Below, in pieces: positions 17,881-28,707 of a DNA stretch of 64,000 nt. The position numbers were made by a program, and so were the translations under genes. Source of the stretch: VXRJ01 sp964636705 (GTDB taxonomy: Bacteria; Acidobacteriota; Vicinamibacteria; Vicinamibacterales; UBA8438). Every line of letters starts with the position of its first letter. Positions within the stretch are counted from its first letter, which is position 1. A model generated the notes under the pieces. That model did not search any database and was not told the origin of the DNA. It was given only the letters and a program-made list of their open reading frames with translations. Location: NCBI GenBank assembly GCA_964636705.1, contig CAZWUJ010000010.1, positions 1-64,000 of the forward strand, read 5' to 3'.

Positions 17881-18924
17881 ATGCTGTTTCGGGGTCAGAC
17901 ACTGGGCAAGTACAAGGTGGTGGCCCCGCTCGGCAGCGGCGGGTTCGGCGCCGTCTACCGTGCGCGCGACACCTGGATCGACAAGGACGTCGCGATCAAG
18001 GTGCCGCACAAGCAGAACCTGAACTTCACCGAGCTGCTGCAGGAACCGCGCCTGCTGGCCGCGCTCGACCATCCCAACATCGTCTCGATCACGACGGCGG
18101 AGAAGCAGGACAACCTCTTCTTCATCGTCATGGAGTACGTGTCCGGCGCAACCCTCGAGACTATCGTTGCGGAGAGCGGCGGACTCACGCCGGAACGTGC
18201 CGCGGACTACACCGTGCAGATCGCGCGCGCTCTCGCGCACGCGCACGAGCAGGGAGTCATTCACCGCGACCTGCGTCCCCCCAACATCCTGGTGTCGGAG
18301 AGCGGCGTGCTCAAGGTCGCCGATTTCGGCACGTCCCGCTTCCTGGAGCTGGCCGCGCACGGCACCACGGTAATCGGCAGCCCCCCCTACATGGCGCCGG
18401 AGCAGTTCGCCGGCAAGGCGGTCTTTGCCTCCGACCTCTATTCGCTGGGCATCACGATGTACCAGATGCTGACCGGTGTCTTGCCGTACGAACCGCCGCC
18501 ACCCAACGAGATCGAGAGACTGATGAGCGGTGAACTGGTCCGCGCCCCTCGGCTGGTGAACCCCGCGGTCCCGAAGGCACTGAACGACATCGTGATGAAA
18601 GCGCTCGCACCGGACGTCTCCGGCCGGTACCAGCGCGCCGCAGACCTGCTTTGCGACCTGGAATCCACCACCAGACCCGCCGGACATGCCGGTGCGGCAA
18701 CGACTCCGGGGGGCGAGGGTCCGGTGGCGGCGGCGAACGACGGCGGCGCCTCGGGCGGCGCCTCGGGCGGCGCGGCCACCCAGGCCGCGGCAGCCGCGGT
18801 CGTCAGTGCCCCCCGTCGCCGATCAGGCGAGCCTACGCAGGGCGGAAGACGGATCTGCCGGTCGTGCCACCGTCCGCTGCACGCCCGCGCCGTCCGCTGC
18901 CCCTTCTGCGGCGAGGCGGCCTGA
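17881..18924 (+). CDS. Hanks-type Ser/Thr protein kinase with C-terminal zinc ribbon
   Basis: A 347-residue cytoplasmic protein. The kinase domain covers about residues 10-265: glycine loop GSGGFGAV (18-25), VAIK (Lys40), Glu55 of helix C, HRDLRPPN (128-135, catalytic Asp130), DFG (148-150), and the APEQF and SDLYSLG blocks. All core catalytic residues are present; the usual Lys of HRDxKxxN is Arg132. A Gly/Ala-rich linker (about 275-320) leads to a zinc ribbon with spacing CxxC-10-CxxC (CRSC and CPFC). There is no transmembrane segment or PASTA domain. The start follows a TATACT box by 11 bases. Neighbours give no clue to its substrate. Confidence 0.85.
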   Translation: MLFRGQTLGKYKVVAPLGSGGFGAVYRARDTWIDKDVAIKVPHKQNLNFTELLQEPRLLAALDHPNIVSITTAEKQDNLFFIVMEYVSGATLETIVAESGGLTPERAADYTVQIARALAHAHEQGVIHRDLRPPNILVSESGVLKVADFGTSRFLELAAHGTTVIGSPPYMAPEQFAGKAVFASDLYSLGITMYQMLTGVLPYEPPPPNEIERLMSGELVRAPRLVNPAVPKALNDIVMKALAPDVSGRYQRAADLLCDLESTTRPAGHAGAATTPGGEGPVAAANDGGASGGASGGAATQAAAAAVVSAPRRRSGEPTQGGRRICRSCHRPLHARAVRCPFCGEAA

Positions 18925-18947
18925 GGCGTCGCGGGACGCGCCCCGGC

Positions 18948-18991
18948 GGCGGCCAGGGCCTGCGCGCGGCTTGCCAGAACCGCTGGCCGCC
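18948..18991 (+). repeat. Inverted repeat spanning the ilvE promoter spacer
   Basis: A perfect 9-base inverted repeat, GGCGGCCAG at 18948-18956 and CTGGCCGCC at 18983-18991, separated by 26 bases. It encloses the -35 box and ends four bases before the -10 box of the predicted ilvE promoter. It could be an operator, or a weak terminator for the kinase gene; there is no T-tract. Confidence 0.4.
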
Positions 18992-19000
18992 ACCTACACT
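18971..19000 (+). promoter_or_regulatory. Sigma70-type promoter for ilvE
   Basis: TTGCCA (18971-18976) and TACACT (18995-19000) with an 18-base spacer lie upstream of ilvE, whose ATG at 19052 is preceded by a strong GCAGGAGG ribosome site. This is one of the best promoter matches in the window. Confidence 0.55.
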
Positions 19001-19051
19001 GGAAAAGGGCGCCAACCCACTTACCACAAGCGGGTTGACGGCAGGAGGACC

Positions 19052-20026
19052 ATGAGTTTCGGCACCGGACGCATCTGGATGAACGGAACGCTGGTCGACT
19101 GGAAGGACGCGAAGATCCATATCGGATCGCACGTGATCCACTACGGCAGCGGCGTCTTCGAGGGGGCGCGCTGCTACGACACGCCGGCCGGCTCGGCCGT
19201 CTTCCGCCTCGACTCCCATATCCGCCGCCTCTACGACTCCGCGAAGATCTACCGGATGGAATACGCGCTGAGCGAGGCCGAGTTCTCCGAGGCGGTCCTC
19301 GATACCATCCGCGCCAACGACTACCGGGCCTGCTACGTTCGGCCGCTGATGTACCGTGGCTACGACACCCTGGGTGTCAATCCGCTGGGTTGCCCGGTCG
19401 AGGCTGCCATCCTCGTCTGGGCGTGGGGAGCCTACCTGGGCGAGGAGGCACTCGAGCAGGGCGTGGATGTCCAGGTCAGCTCCTGGGGCCGCGGCGCGCC
19501 GAACCGCTTCCCCTCGATGTCCAAGTGCACCGCCAACTACGCGAACGCGCAGCTCATCAAGATGGAGGCGACGCTGCACGGTTACGCCGAGGGGATTGCG
19601 CTCGATCCGCAGGGGTTCGTCAGCGAGGGCAGCGGCCAGAACATCTTCCTCGTGCGCGACAACATCATCACTACGCCGCCGCTCGCCGATTCGATCCTTC
19701 CCGGCATCACGCGCGACGTCGTGATCACGCTTGCCGCCGACCTGGGGTACGAGGTGCGTTACGCCACCCTGCCGCGGGAGATGCTGTATATCGCGGACGA
19801 GGTGTTCTTCACCGGCACCGCCGCGGAGATCACTCCGGTCCGGACCATCGACAAGATCGCGATCGGCAACGGCCGGCGAGGTCCGGTTACCGCGACGATT
19901 CAGCGGCGCTTCTTCGACGTGATCAACGGCCGGGTCCCCGACACGCACGGTTGGCTGACGTTCGTCTACGACGGCGCGCCACATCCGGCCGCCTCCGCTA
20001 CCGCGGCCGGCACTCACCGCTCCTGA
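19052..20026 (+). CDS. ilvE: Branched-chain amino acid aminotransferase
   Basis: A 324-residue fold-type IV PLP enzyme. It reversibly transaminates Leu, Ile and Val with 2-oxoglutarate. Family blocks are present in order: HYGSGVFEGARCYD, YVRPLMYRGYDTLGVNP, MSKCTANYANAQL (the Schiff-base Lys), GFVSEGSGQNIFLVRD, SILPGITRDVVI and EVFFTGTAAEITPV. The length is typical. The start is fixed by a GCAGGAGGAC ribosome site three bases upstream of the ATG; the frame runs further upstream but that part overlaps the kinase gene. A predicted promoter with an inverted repeat precedes it. Confidence 0.93.
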   Translation: MSFGTGRIWMNGTLVDWKDAKIHIGSHVIHYGSGVFEGARCYDTPAGSAVFRLDSHIRRLYDSAKIYRMEYALSEAEFSEAVLDTIRANDYRACYVRPLMYRGYDTLGVNPLGCPVEAAILVWAWGAYLGEEALEQGVDVQVSSWGRGAPNRFPSMSKCTANYANAQLIKMEATLHGYAEGIALDPQGFVSEGSGQNIFLVRDNIITTPPLADSILPGITRDVVITLAADLGYEVRYATLPREMLYIADEVFFTGTAAEITPVRTIDKIAIGNGRRGPVTATIQRRFFDVINGRVPDTHGWLTFVYDGAPHPAASATAAGTHRS

Positions 20027-20036
20027 CCTCCGGCCC

Positions 20037-20510
20037 GTGGCCACCTCCCCTTACGCCGCGGCGCTGGCGCTGCTGGCGCGGCGCGAACTGTCCGCCGCCC
20101 GGCTCACGGAGCGTCTGGTCGGCAAAGGCTACGAACCGCGGGAGGCAGCGGACACGGTCGCGCGCCTGGAGGCGGAAGGTGCGGTGGACGACCGCCGGGC
20201 CGCCGCGATGATCGCGCGCCGCGCCGCCGAGGTGTCGCACCGCGGGCCGCATCGCGCCCGGCAGGAGATCCAAGCGGCGGGAATCGCGCCGGAAGTGGCG
20301 CGTGAAGCGGTTGGCGCGGCATACGCCGAGGCGGACGTCAGCACCGTGTTGGAGCGCGCATTGGACCGGCGGCTCAGCGGGCCGGTCCGGAGCCGGGCCC
20401 ATTTCGAGAAACTCCGTCGCTACCTCGTCCGCCAGGGGTTCGACAGCGGCGCGGCGATTGCGGCCCTCCGCGCACGCGGCGGCCCCGCCGAGCCGGACCC
20501 CACCGAGTAG
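20037..20510 (+). CDS. recX: Regulatory protein RecX
   Basis: A 157-residue RecX family protein, which modulates RecA filament growth. It is built of three-helix repeats: AAALALLARRELSAARLTERL, YEPREAADTVARLEAEGAVDD, then GPHRARQEIQAAGIAPEVA and a third repeat with FEKLRRYLVRQGFD. The start is GTG, 10 bases after the ilvE stop. recA is not in the window. The next gene, alaS, begins 43 bases downstream; recX beside alaS is a common arrangement because recA, recX and alaS are neighbours in many bacteria. Confidence 0.8.
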   Translation: MATSPYAAALALLARRELSAARLTERLVGKGYEPREAADTVARLEAEGAVDDRRAAAMIARRAAEVSHRGPHRARQEIQAAGIAPEVAREAVGAAYAEADVSTVLERALDRRLSGPVRSRAHFEKLRRYLVRQGFDSGAAIAALRARGGPAEPDPTE

Positions 20511-20535
20511 ACGCCACAACGTCCGCCGCTTCCCC

Positions 20536-20541
20536 TATGTC
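20536..20541 (+). promoter_or_regulatory. Weak -10-like hexamer before alaS
   Basis: TATGTC lies 12 bases before the alaS ATG. It is a poor match alone and is listed because other genes here show a -10-like hexamer at nearly the same distance and no Shine-Dalgarno sequence. Confidence 0.22.
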
Positions 20542-20553
20542 AGAATTGACCCC

Positions 20554-23337
<2,784 letters not shown>

Positions 23338-23372
23338 CGGGAGGGCTCCGGCGTCGCGAATCGACAGCCAGC

Positions 23373-23798
23373 ATGCGAACCGACGACAACGACGACCGCC
23401 CGGACGACAGCAACGCTTCGGCGGAACCGGTCCGGCTGGACGTATGGCTCGACGTCGCCTGTCTGTTCCGCACCCGGTCGGAGGCCCAGCGCGCGGTAAA
23501 GGGGGGCAAGGTCTCGGTCAACGGATCCCGCTCCAAACCGAATCGCGAGGTGCGGCCAGGCGACGAACTGCGCATCACCCGTTCGAACGGCGTCACTCAG
23601 GTGGTTGCGATCACTGCTCTTGCCGACCGTCACATCCCCAAGAACGCAGCGCGCGCTCTCTACGATGACCGGACTCCGCCTCCAACCCAGGAAGAACTTG
23701 ACTTCCGCCGCTTCGTCCGGCGCGTTGCCCGGGGGAATGCTCCGAGCCGGCCGGACAAGCACCAGCGCCGGCAGCTCCGCTCGCTCAAGGGCAACTAG
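23373..23798 (+). CDS. S4-domain RNA-binding protein (Hsp15/RqcP-like)
   Basis: A 141-residue basic protein. The S4 fold spans about residues 20-80 (VRLDVWLDVACLFRTRSEAQ, GGKVSVNGSRSKPNREVRPGDELRI), with an acidic N-terminal tail and a basic C-terminal tail (RRFVRRVARG, KHQRRQLRSLKGN). S4 proteins of this size (HslR/Hsp15 or RqcP) bind stalled 50S subunits or rRNA in ribosome quality control. Which of these applies cannot be decided from sequence alone. It follows alaS by 35 bases and ends in a strong hairpin. Confidence 0.75.
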   Translation: MRTDDNDDRPDDSNASAEPVRLDVWLDVACLFRTRSEAQRAVKGGKVSVNGSRSKPNREVRPGDELRITRSNGVTQVVAITALADRHIPKNAARALYDDRTPPPTQEELDFRRFVRRVARGNAPSRPDKHQRRQLRSLKGN

Positions 23799-23830
23799 GA
23801 GCCTGCGCCGTGGAACGGTGCAGGCTCCTG
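23798..23830. terminator. Strong hairpin between convergent genes
   Basis: AGGAGCCTGC (23798-23807) pairs perfectly with GCAGGCTCCT (23821-23830), and three further inner pairs (one G-U) leave a seven-base loop. It starts at the last base of the S4-gene stop codon and lies between two convergent genes, so it could end both transcripts. No T-tract follows on either strand. Confidence 0.65.
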
Positions 23831-23861
23831 GCCCTGGCCAGCGCGCCCCGAGGGGCACGCG

Positions 23862-25001
23862 TCAGCGCGCGACGTAGGGCGGGCGGATCAGCAGCGCCGG
23901 GTCGGCATCGGCCTTCGGAACCAGCTTCTGCGTCCGGCCAAGCTGGTTGTCCCCGCCGTAGAAGTTGCCGTCGGAATCGACGGAGAAGGTGTGCACTTCC
24001 AGAAAAGCCGTCGGCCCTTCCGTCTCCACGTTCCACGTATAGAGGCGATTCCCGTCGAAATCGAGCTTCACCAGCTTGAGGGGCCGCAGGTCCGAGAGCC
24101 AGAGGTGGTCGTCGCCGACGATGATGTCGAGCGGCAGGCCGAAGCCGGACCACGTGGCGAGATGGTCCACTTCGGGGTGGTACTCGCCCGACGCATCGTC
24201 CGAGATGCGGAACTTCTGGACGCGGCCGTTCGCCCGGTCGAGGGCGAAGACCAGGCCGTCGGGACCCACGCCCAGCGCATGGATGCCATTGAACCGGCCC
24301 GGCTCGGTGCCGAACCCGCCGAACTCCGTCTGGTAGCGCCCCTCGCTATCGAGAATGATGATGCGGTGATTGTCCAGCCCGTCCGCGACGAGCACCCGGC
24401 CGTCGGGCAGGAATGCCACGTCCTGGGGCCGGCCGAAGTGGGTCTCGTCGTCGCCGAGGACGTTCTTCTCGCCAAGCGTCATGATGAGCTCGCTGCCATC
24501 GTTGGACAGCACGAAGATCTGGTGCCGGGTCTCGTTGATGATCCAGACGCGGCGTTCCGGGTCGTAGGGGCTGATCCGGACCCGATGGGGACCGGGGCCG
24601 TCCGAATCGGCGCACAGGTGGTCCCACTGATCCCACACCTCGATCAGGTTGCCGTCGCTGTCGACGATCATCAGGCAGTTCTGCCAGGTGCGGAGCTCTG
24701 CGTCGCGCAACACGTTGATCCCGATGGACCCGGCGTAACCGGCGAACTCCGGCGGGACGGGATCGGGCAGGCGCGTCTCCCCGCGCTGGGAAATGAAGAT
24801 GCGGTCGGGAGACTCCACGAAAACGCCCGAGTTGCCGCCGAAGGCGAACCCTTCTGACGCGAACGGCGTGTGCCAGTTCGGGATGACGTCGTAGGGGCTG
24901 GGCCCGATCGGCCCGGGATCCGGGTCCTGCTCCTGCGCAGGGGTAGCGACCGCGAGGGACCCCACCAGCAACACAGCGACGACTGAAGTGGTATAACGCA
25001 T
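23862..25001 (-). CDS. Exported NHL-repeat six-bladed propeller protein
   Basis: A 379-residue protein with a signal peptide (residues 1-22, ending in ATPAQ). Multiple NHL-type repeats are visible: HFGRPQDVAFLPDGRVLVAD, GRFNGIHALGVGPDGLVFALD, LPLDIIVGDDHLWLSDL and LEVHTFSVDSDGNFYGGDN. Such propellers are binding scaffolds, or in some cases lyases similar to peptidylamidoglycolate lyase; no active site is evident to me. The start is placed at 25001, where the signal peptide begins and a TATACT box lies seven bases upstream; the frame is open 30 codons further. It lies just downstream of, and in the same orientation as, the QHNDH operon but appears to have its own promoter. Confidence 0.72.
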   Translation of the reverse strand: MRYTTSVVAVLLVGSLAVATPAQEQDPDPGPIGPSPYDVIPNWHTPFASEGFAFGGNSGVFVESPDRIFISQRGETRLPDPVPPEFAGYAGSIGINVLRDAELRTWQNCLMIVDSDGNLIEVWDQWDHLCADSDGPGPHRVRISPYDPERRVWIINETRHQIFVLSNDGSELIMTLGEKNVLGDDETHFGRPQDVAFLPDGRVLVADGLDNHRIIILDSEGRYQTEFGGFGTEPGRFNGIHALGVGPDGLVFALDRANGRVQKFRISDDASGEYHPEVDHLATWSGFGLPLDIIVGDDHLWLSDLRPLKLVKLDFDGNRLYTWNVETEGPTAFLEVHTFSVDSDGNFYGGDNQLGRTQKLVPKADADPALLIRPPYVAR

Positions 25002-25008
25002 GCGCGCG

Positions 25009-25014
25009 AGTATA
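25009..25014 (-). promoter_or_regulatory. Candidate -10 box, leaderless arrangement, for the NHL gene
   Basis: On the minus strand TATACT ends seven bases before the ATG at 25001. No Shine-Dalgarno sequence is visible in between, so transcription would start at or next to the start codon. Confidence 0.45.
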
Positions 25015-25069
25015 CAGAGTTCGCGCGCCGTGCCGACACGTTGGAAGTTTACGCGCCGAAATGAATTGT

Positions 25070-25087
25070 GCCGGCCTGGAGGCCGGC
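25070..25087 (-). terminator. Hairpin after the QHNDH operon
   Basis: A seven-base perfect stem, GCCGGCC and GGCCGGC, with a four-base TGGA loop, lies 17 bases after the qhpE stop on the minus strand. The following minus-strand bases are A/T-rich but without a proper T-run. It may end the qhp transcript before the separate promoter of the NHL gene. Confidence 0.42.
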
Positions 25088-25103
25088 GCACCGTCGCTCC
25101 TGG

Positions 25104-25790
25104 CTACCTCGCGCGCCGGTGCAACTCCTCCACCAGCGAGGCGCAGTCGCGCACTCCCGTCTCCATCATGACGGCGGCCGCCGTCCCGGTCATGTTCGCC
25201 ACCGCAAAGCTGAGTCCCTTGAGGTTGCGTTCGGGATCGACACCGGGAATGGAACGCGGATAGCCGCACGTGCGGAAGACCGGAGCGTCCGTCGTCCCCG
25301 CAACCGCGTACGAGCCGCGCGGACGCGACCAGTCCAGCTCGACGCGAATCACGCCGCCGAGGCCGAGCGTGCCGGGCAGCCAGTCGACGCCCCGATCGCA
25401 ACCGGCCGCCGCCAGGACGGTCCCGGCCGCGTGCGCGCGCCCGACCGCTGCCGCGAGGGCCGCGGTGCGCGAACCGTCCGTCGTGCCGAGGCTGAGGTTC
25501 ACCAACGGCAGCCCCAGCGCGCCAGCCCTATCGATGGCCGCGACGAGCGCCTCGACCGAGGTGTCGAGAGTTCGGTCGAAGACCTTGAGAGGACAGACCT
25601 GAACGGCGGGTGCGAGATCCTGGATGGCGGCCGCGACGGCGGTGCCATGCCCCAGCCGGTCGGCCACGTCGTCGTGGACCATCCCGTCGCGGTCGAAACC
25701 GGCGCCGGTCGCGACCGTACCGATATGCGGATGGCCCGCGTGGATGCCGCTGTCGATGACCCCGACCACGAACGGCTCCGGCAAGGTCAC
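25104..25790 (-). CDS. qhpE: Intracellular subtilisin-like protease QhpE
   Basis: A 228-residue S8 peptidase with no signal peptide or propeptide. In characterised QHNDH systems QhpE removes the leader of the gamma subunit in the cytoplasm. The catalytic triad is visible as Asp13 (VIDSG), His48 (GHGT) and Ser194 (GLSFAVANMTG). The position that normally supplies the oxyanion-hole Asn after AAAG is Cys131 here. At 228 residues it is much shorter than secreted subtilisins, in line with a dedicated maturation protease. The start is GTG, directly adjoining the qhpF stop (TGAGTG). It is the last gene of the qhp operon and is followed by a hairpin. Confidence 0.85.
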   Translation of the reverse strand: MTLPEPFVVGVIDSGIHAGHPHIGTVATGAGFDRDGMVHDDVADRLGHGTAVAAAIQDLAPAVQVCPLKVFDRTLDTSVEALVAAIDRAGALGLPLVNLSLGTTDGSRTAALAAAVGRAHAAGTVLAAAGCDRGVDWLPGTLGLGGVIRVELDWSRPRGSYAVAGTTDAPVFRTCGYPRSIPGVDPERNLKGLSFAVANMTGTAAAVMMETGVRDCASLVEELHRRAR

Positions 25791-27515
25791 TCACCCGGCA
25801 CGGGATGTGAACAGCCGCGCGACGACGCCGTCTCCCGTCAGCAGCTCGTCAGGGGGACCAATCTCCGCCACGTGGGCGCCGTCGAGGGCCACGACACGAT
25901 CCGCGCGGCGGGCGAGTCCGAGACGGTGGGTAATCAGCAAAGTGGTCCGTTCGCGCATGATGGCCTCGTAGCCGTCGATCACGTGCCGCTCGGCGACGGG
26001 ATCCAGCGACGCCGTTGCCTCGTCGAGCACCAGCACGGCGGGGTCGGCAAGCAGTGCGCGCGCGATCCCGACACGTTGCCGCTCTCCCGCCGACAGCGCG
26101 GTCCCCCGCTCTCCGACGACGGTGTCGTAGCCGTCCGGCAGGCCGGCGATGAAATCGTGGATACCGGCTGCCCGCGACGCCGCCTCCACGTCGGCGGCGC
26201 TGGCGTCCGGCCGGGCGTAGCGCAGGTTCTCCCCTATCGACGCGTGAAAGATGAACGGGGCATGTTCCACCAGCGCCACTTGCCCGCGGAGAAACTCCAG
26301 CGAAAGCGTTCGCAGATCGCGGCCATCGAGCCGGATCGTCCCCTCGTCGGGATCGAGCAACCGCAACAGGAGATCCGCCACCGTCGACTTCCCGGCGCCG
26401 CTGCGGCCGACGATGGCGACCGTCTCGCCCGGGGCGACCCGGAACGACACGTCATCGAGCGCCGGCGCGCCACGATCGAACGACAGACTCACGCCCTCGA
26501 ATTCGACGACACCGCGCACGTCGGCCGGAGCCGAGGCTCCCGGCGCTTCTTCCACCTCTACCGGAGCGTCGGCGATCTCATTGACGCGCGTCAACGACAC
26601 CCTGGCGGTGGCGATGCTGGCGTACAGCCCCATCAACCCCCGTACCGGCCCCATCAACCCGGCCTGGTAGCTCATGAACGCGACCAGCGTTCCCATCGTG
26701 AGCGTCTCGTCGAGAACTCGGAGGCCCCCGTACAGGAACACCACGCCCATCCCCACCGACAGCAGGACGCCCGGCAGTCCGCCCGCGAGATAGGTCACGC
26801 GCTGCATCGCCATCAGGGCGCCTATGAACGCCTGGTTCCGGTCGCGGAAGCGGGCCGTCTCGCGCTGCTGGGCGTTGGCGGTCACGACGAGCCGCATCGC
26901 CGACAACGTCTCGATCAGGAAGCTGCCGATATCCGCGCTGCGCTCGCGGAAGATGGTGACGCGGCGTTCCAGCAGGCGCCGGTAGACGACCAGCGCCCAG
27001 ATGCTGAAGGGCAGGACGGCAACGCCGGCGAGAAACAGCCGCAGGTCGAGCCAGATCATCATCCCGACCGACCCGGCCAGAAACAGTATGTTGCCTATCC
27101 ACGACAGCGCGGCCTCGGCCGCTACCCGCTGAATCTCGCCGATGTCGTTGTTGATCCGCGAAACGATGTCGCCCAGCCGGGTGCGGGTGTAGAAGCGGGG
27201 CGAGAGACGCTGGAGGTGGCGGTAGAGATCCAGGCGCATGTCGAACAGGATCTCCGCCGACACCAGCGTGTAGCGAAGGCCGCTCAACACATTCAGAAGG
27301 AAGCCGAGGACGGTCAGGCCGACGAACAGCCCGACGACCCGCACGAGCACTGCGCGGTCGCCGGCCAGCAGCGCATTGTCGACCAGATCGCGCGTCAGGA
27401 GCGGAACGATCAGCGACGCCAGAGTGCTGGCGAAACCGAGGACGACCACCAGCGCAAGGCGGCGCCAGTAGGGCGCGACGTAGGCCAGCGCGCGCCGGAA
27501 CTGCGGATCGAGCAT
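25791..27515 (-). CDS. qhpF: ABC exporter QhpF
   Basis: A 574-residue half-transporter. Residues about 10-310 form a six-helix exporter-type membrane domain; the nucleotide-binding domain follows with Walker A GRSGAGKS, Q-loop region VALVEHAPFIFHASIGENL, signature LSAGERQRVGIARALL, Walker B VLVLDEATASLDP and switch His in LLITHRLG. In QHNDH systems this transporter is thought to move the modified gamma subunit across the inner membrane; the gene's place between qhpB and qhpE supports that. It should work as a homodimer. The ATG start is 22 bases after the qhpB stop. Confidence 0.85.
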   Translation of the reverse strand: MLDPQFRRALAYVAPYWRRLALVVVLGFASTLASLIVPLLTRDLVDNALLAGDRAVLVRVVGLFVGLTVLGFLLNVLSGLRYTLVSAEILFDMRLDLYRHLQRLSPRFYTRTRLGDIVSRINNDIGEIQRVAAEAALSWIGNILFLAGSVGMMIWLDLRLFLAGVAVLPFSIWALVVYRRLLERRVTIFRERSADIGSFLIETLSAMRLVVTANAQQRETARFRDRNQAFIGALMAMQRVTYLAGGLPGVLLSVGMGVVFLYGGLRVLDETLTMGTLVAFMSYQAGLMGPVRGLMGLYASIATARVSLTRVNEIADAPVEVEEAPGASAPADVRGVVEFEGVSLSFDRGAPALDDVSFRVAPGETVAIVGRSGAGKSTVADLLLRLLDPDEGTIRLDGRDLRTLSLEFLRGQVALVEHAPFIFHASIGENLRYARPDASAADVEAASRAAGIHDFIAGLPDGYDTVVGERGTALSAGERQRVGIARALLADPAVLVLDEATASLDPVAERHVIDGYEAIMRERTTLLITHRLGLARRADRVVALDGAHVAEIGPPDELLTGDGVVARLFTSRAG

Positions 27516-27537
27516 GCAGGCCGTCTCCGCCGCCGCC

Positions 27538-28707
27538 TTACGGCGCCGGCGACGACGGCATCACGATGAGCCCGGACGTCATGTCGCCGTCCAGGGTCAG
27601 CGTGCTGAGGTACTCGAACGATTCCGAATCGTAGAAGTCGATGGTCTCGCCCGCCGACGAGATGTAGAGCACGCGGCCGTTGGTGCTGACATCGAGGGCC
27701 ATGCGGGGACGGCCTGGCATCACGCTGCGGGGGCCGACGCGCCGTTGCTCAAGATCGAAGGTCCAGAACTCGTAACCCTCGATTCGGCTGGCCAACCCGT
27801 ATGCCTTCTGCCGCCCCGGCGCGAGGGCGAACTGCATGTTGGTCGCCGGTCCCAGAGTATAGAAGTCGACGTCGCGATTGGGCAGATCGATCCGCGCAAC
27901 ACCCATCAACTCGCGATCCTGCGCCTCGTCGTGCAGCGTGAAGAGACTGGTAAAGAAACCGGGCTCCTCATACAACAAGTCGGTCGAGAAGCTCAGGTCC
28001 ATCCGGCCCAGACCAGGCTCGATCGGCTCGCGGTACGACCAGCGGTCGACCTCCGTGTAGCCGTCCGTTTCCAGGACGATCACGTCGCCGCCGAAGAAGT
28101 AGAGGTACTCGCCGTCGGGAGAGAACAGCATCCGCACGCGCGGCGTCGGCTGCTCCGTCGGCCACGGCAGCTCCTCGAGGATCTCGTGGGTTGCCATATC
28201 GACTTTCACCAGCCGGTACGGCTCGATCTCGAAGCGGTCGAGCAACTTGGAGGCTGCGTCGAGATTGAGGATGGCAGTGCGGCCATCGGGGGCCACCCGG
28301 AACGAACGGATGCGGACGCGCCGGTTCCCTTCACTGAGGGTGAACGAGTCCGTGACCTCGCGAGAAGCGATATCGACCGTGGTCAAGTGCTCCATCGTGG
28401 GGTTGAGGAAGTAGAAGCGTTCCCGATCCTCGGAAACGACCATCGATCGGGGAGCGCCGTGCGGAACCTGTATCTCGTCGACGACGCTGGCGCTCGCCTC
28501 GTCAATGACGAAGATCCGGCTGGGGTACGCCGCGAGATACAGGGTGCCGTCGCCGGCCGACACCGGCTCCGCGGACTGGGCCGCGGCCGGCGCCGCGACG
28601 AGCAACGCGAGTAGCGCGGTCAACAGGACCGGTCCAGGCCGGCGCGCTGACGTGACGCCGTCAAGGGAAGATGAGGTCAATTTTCCGCCAGTCCTTCTGC
28701 GCCGCAC
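27538..28707 (-). CDS. qhpB: Quinohemoprotein amine dehydrogenase beta subunit QhpB
   Basis: A seven-bladed beta-propeller subunit of the periplasmic QHNDH. The N-terminal signal region ends in LLVAAPAAAQ, and the mature part has repeats such as LYLAAYPSRIFVIDEASASVVDEI (first blade), MVVSEDRERFYFLNPTMEHLT, FSPDGEYLYFFGGDVIVLET and NGRVLYISSAGETIDFYDSES. In the known enzyme the beta subunit packs against the gamma subunit and helps form the active site. The start is uncertain: the GTG at 28707 overlaps qhpC by 47 bases and gives an Arg-rich n-region, while a TTG at 28680 has an AGGA site upstream and gives a shorter signal peptide. Either way it is translated from the same transcript as qhpC. 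Confidence 0.85.
   Translation of the reverse strand: MRRRRTGGKLTSSSLDGVTSARRPGPVLLTALLALLVAAPAAAQSAEPVSAGDGTLYLAAYPSRIFVIDEASASVVDEIQVPHGAPRSMVVSEDRERFYFLNPTMEHLTTVDIASREVTDSFTLSEGNRRVRIRSFRVAPDGRTAILNLDAASKLLDRFEIEPYRLVKVDMATHEILEELPWPTEQPTPRVRMLFSPDGEYLYFFGGDVIVLETDGYTEVDRWSYREPIEPGLGRMDLSFSTDLLYEEPGFFTSLFTLHDEAQDRELMGVARIDLPNRDVDFYTLGPATNMQFALAPGRQKAYGLASRIEGYEFWTFDLEQRRVGPRSVMPGRPRMALDVSTNGRVLYISSAGETIDFYDSESFEYLSTLTLDGDMTSGLIVMPSSPAP

Noticed and set aside
25068..27569. An 833-codon plus-strand open frame antisense to qhpE and qhpF
   Set aside because: It has no motif or signal and is rich in Gln/Asp/Arg as expected for the complement of GC-rich genes. The minus-strand genes have intact catalytic and ABC motifs.
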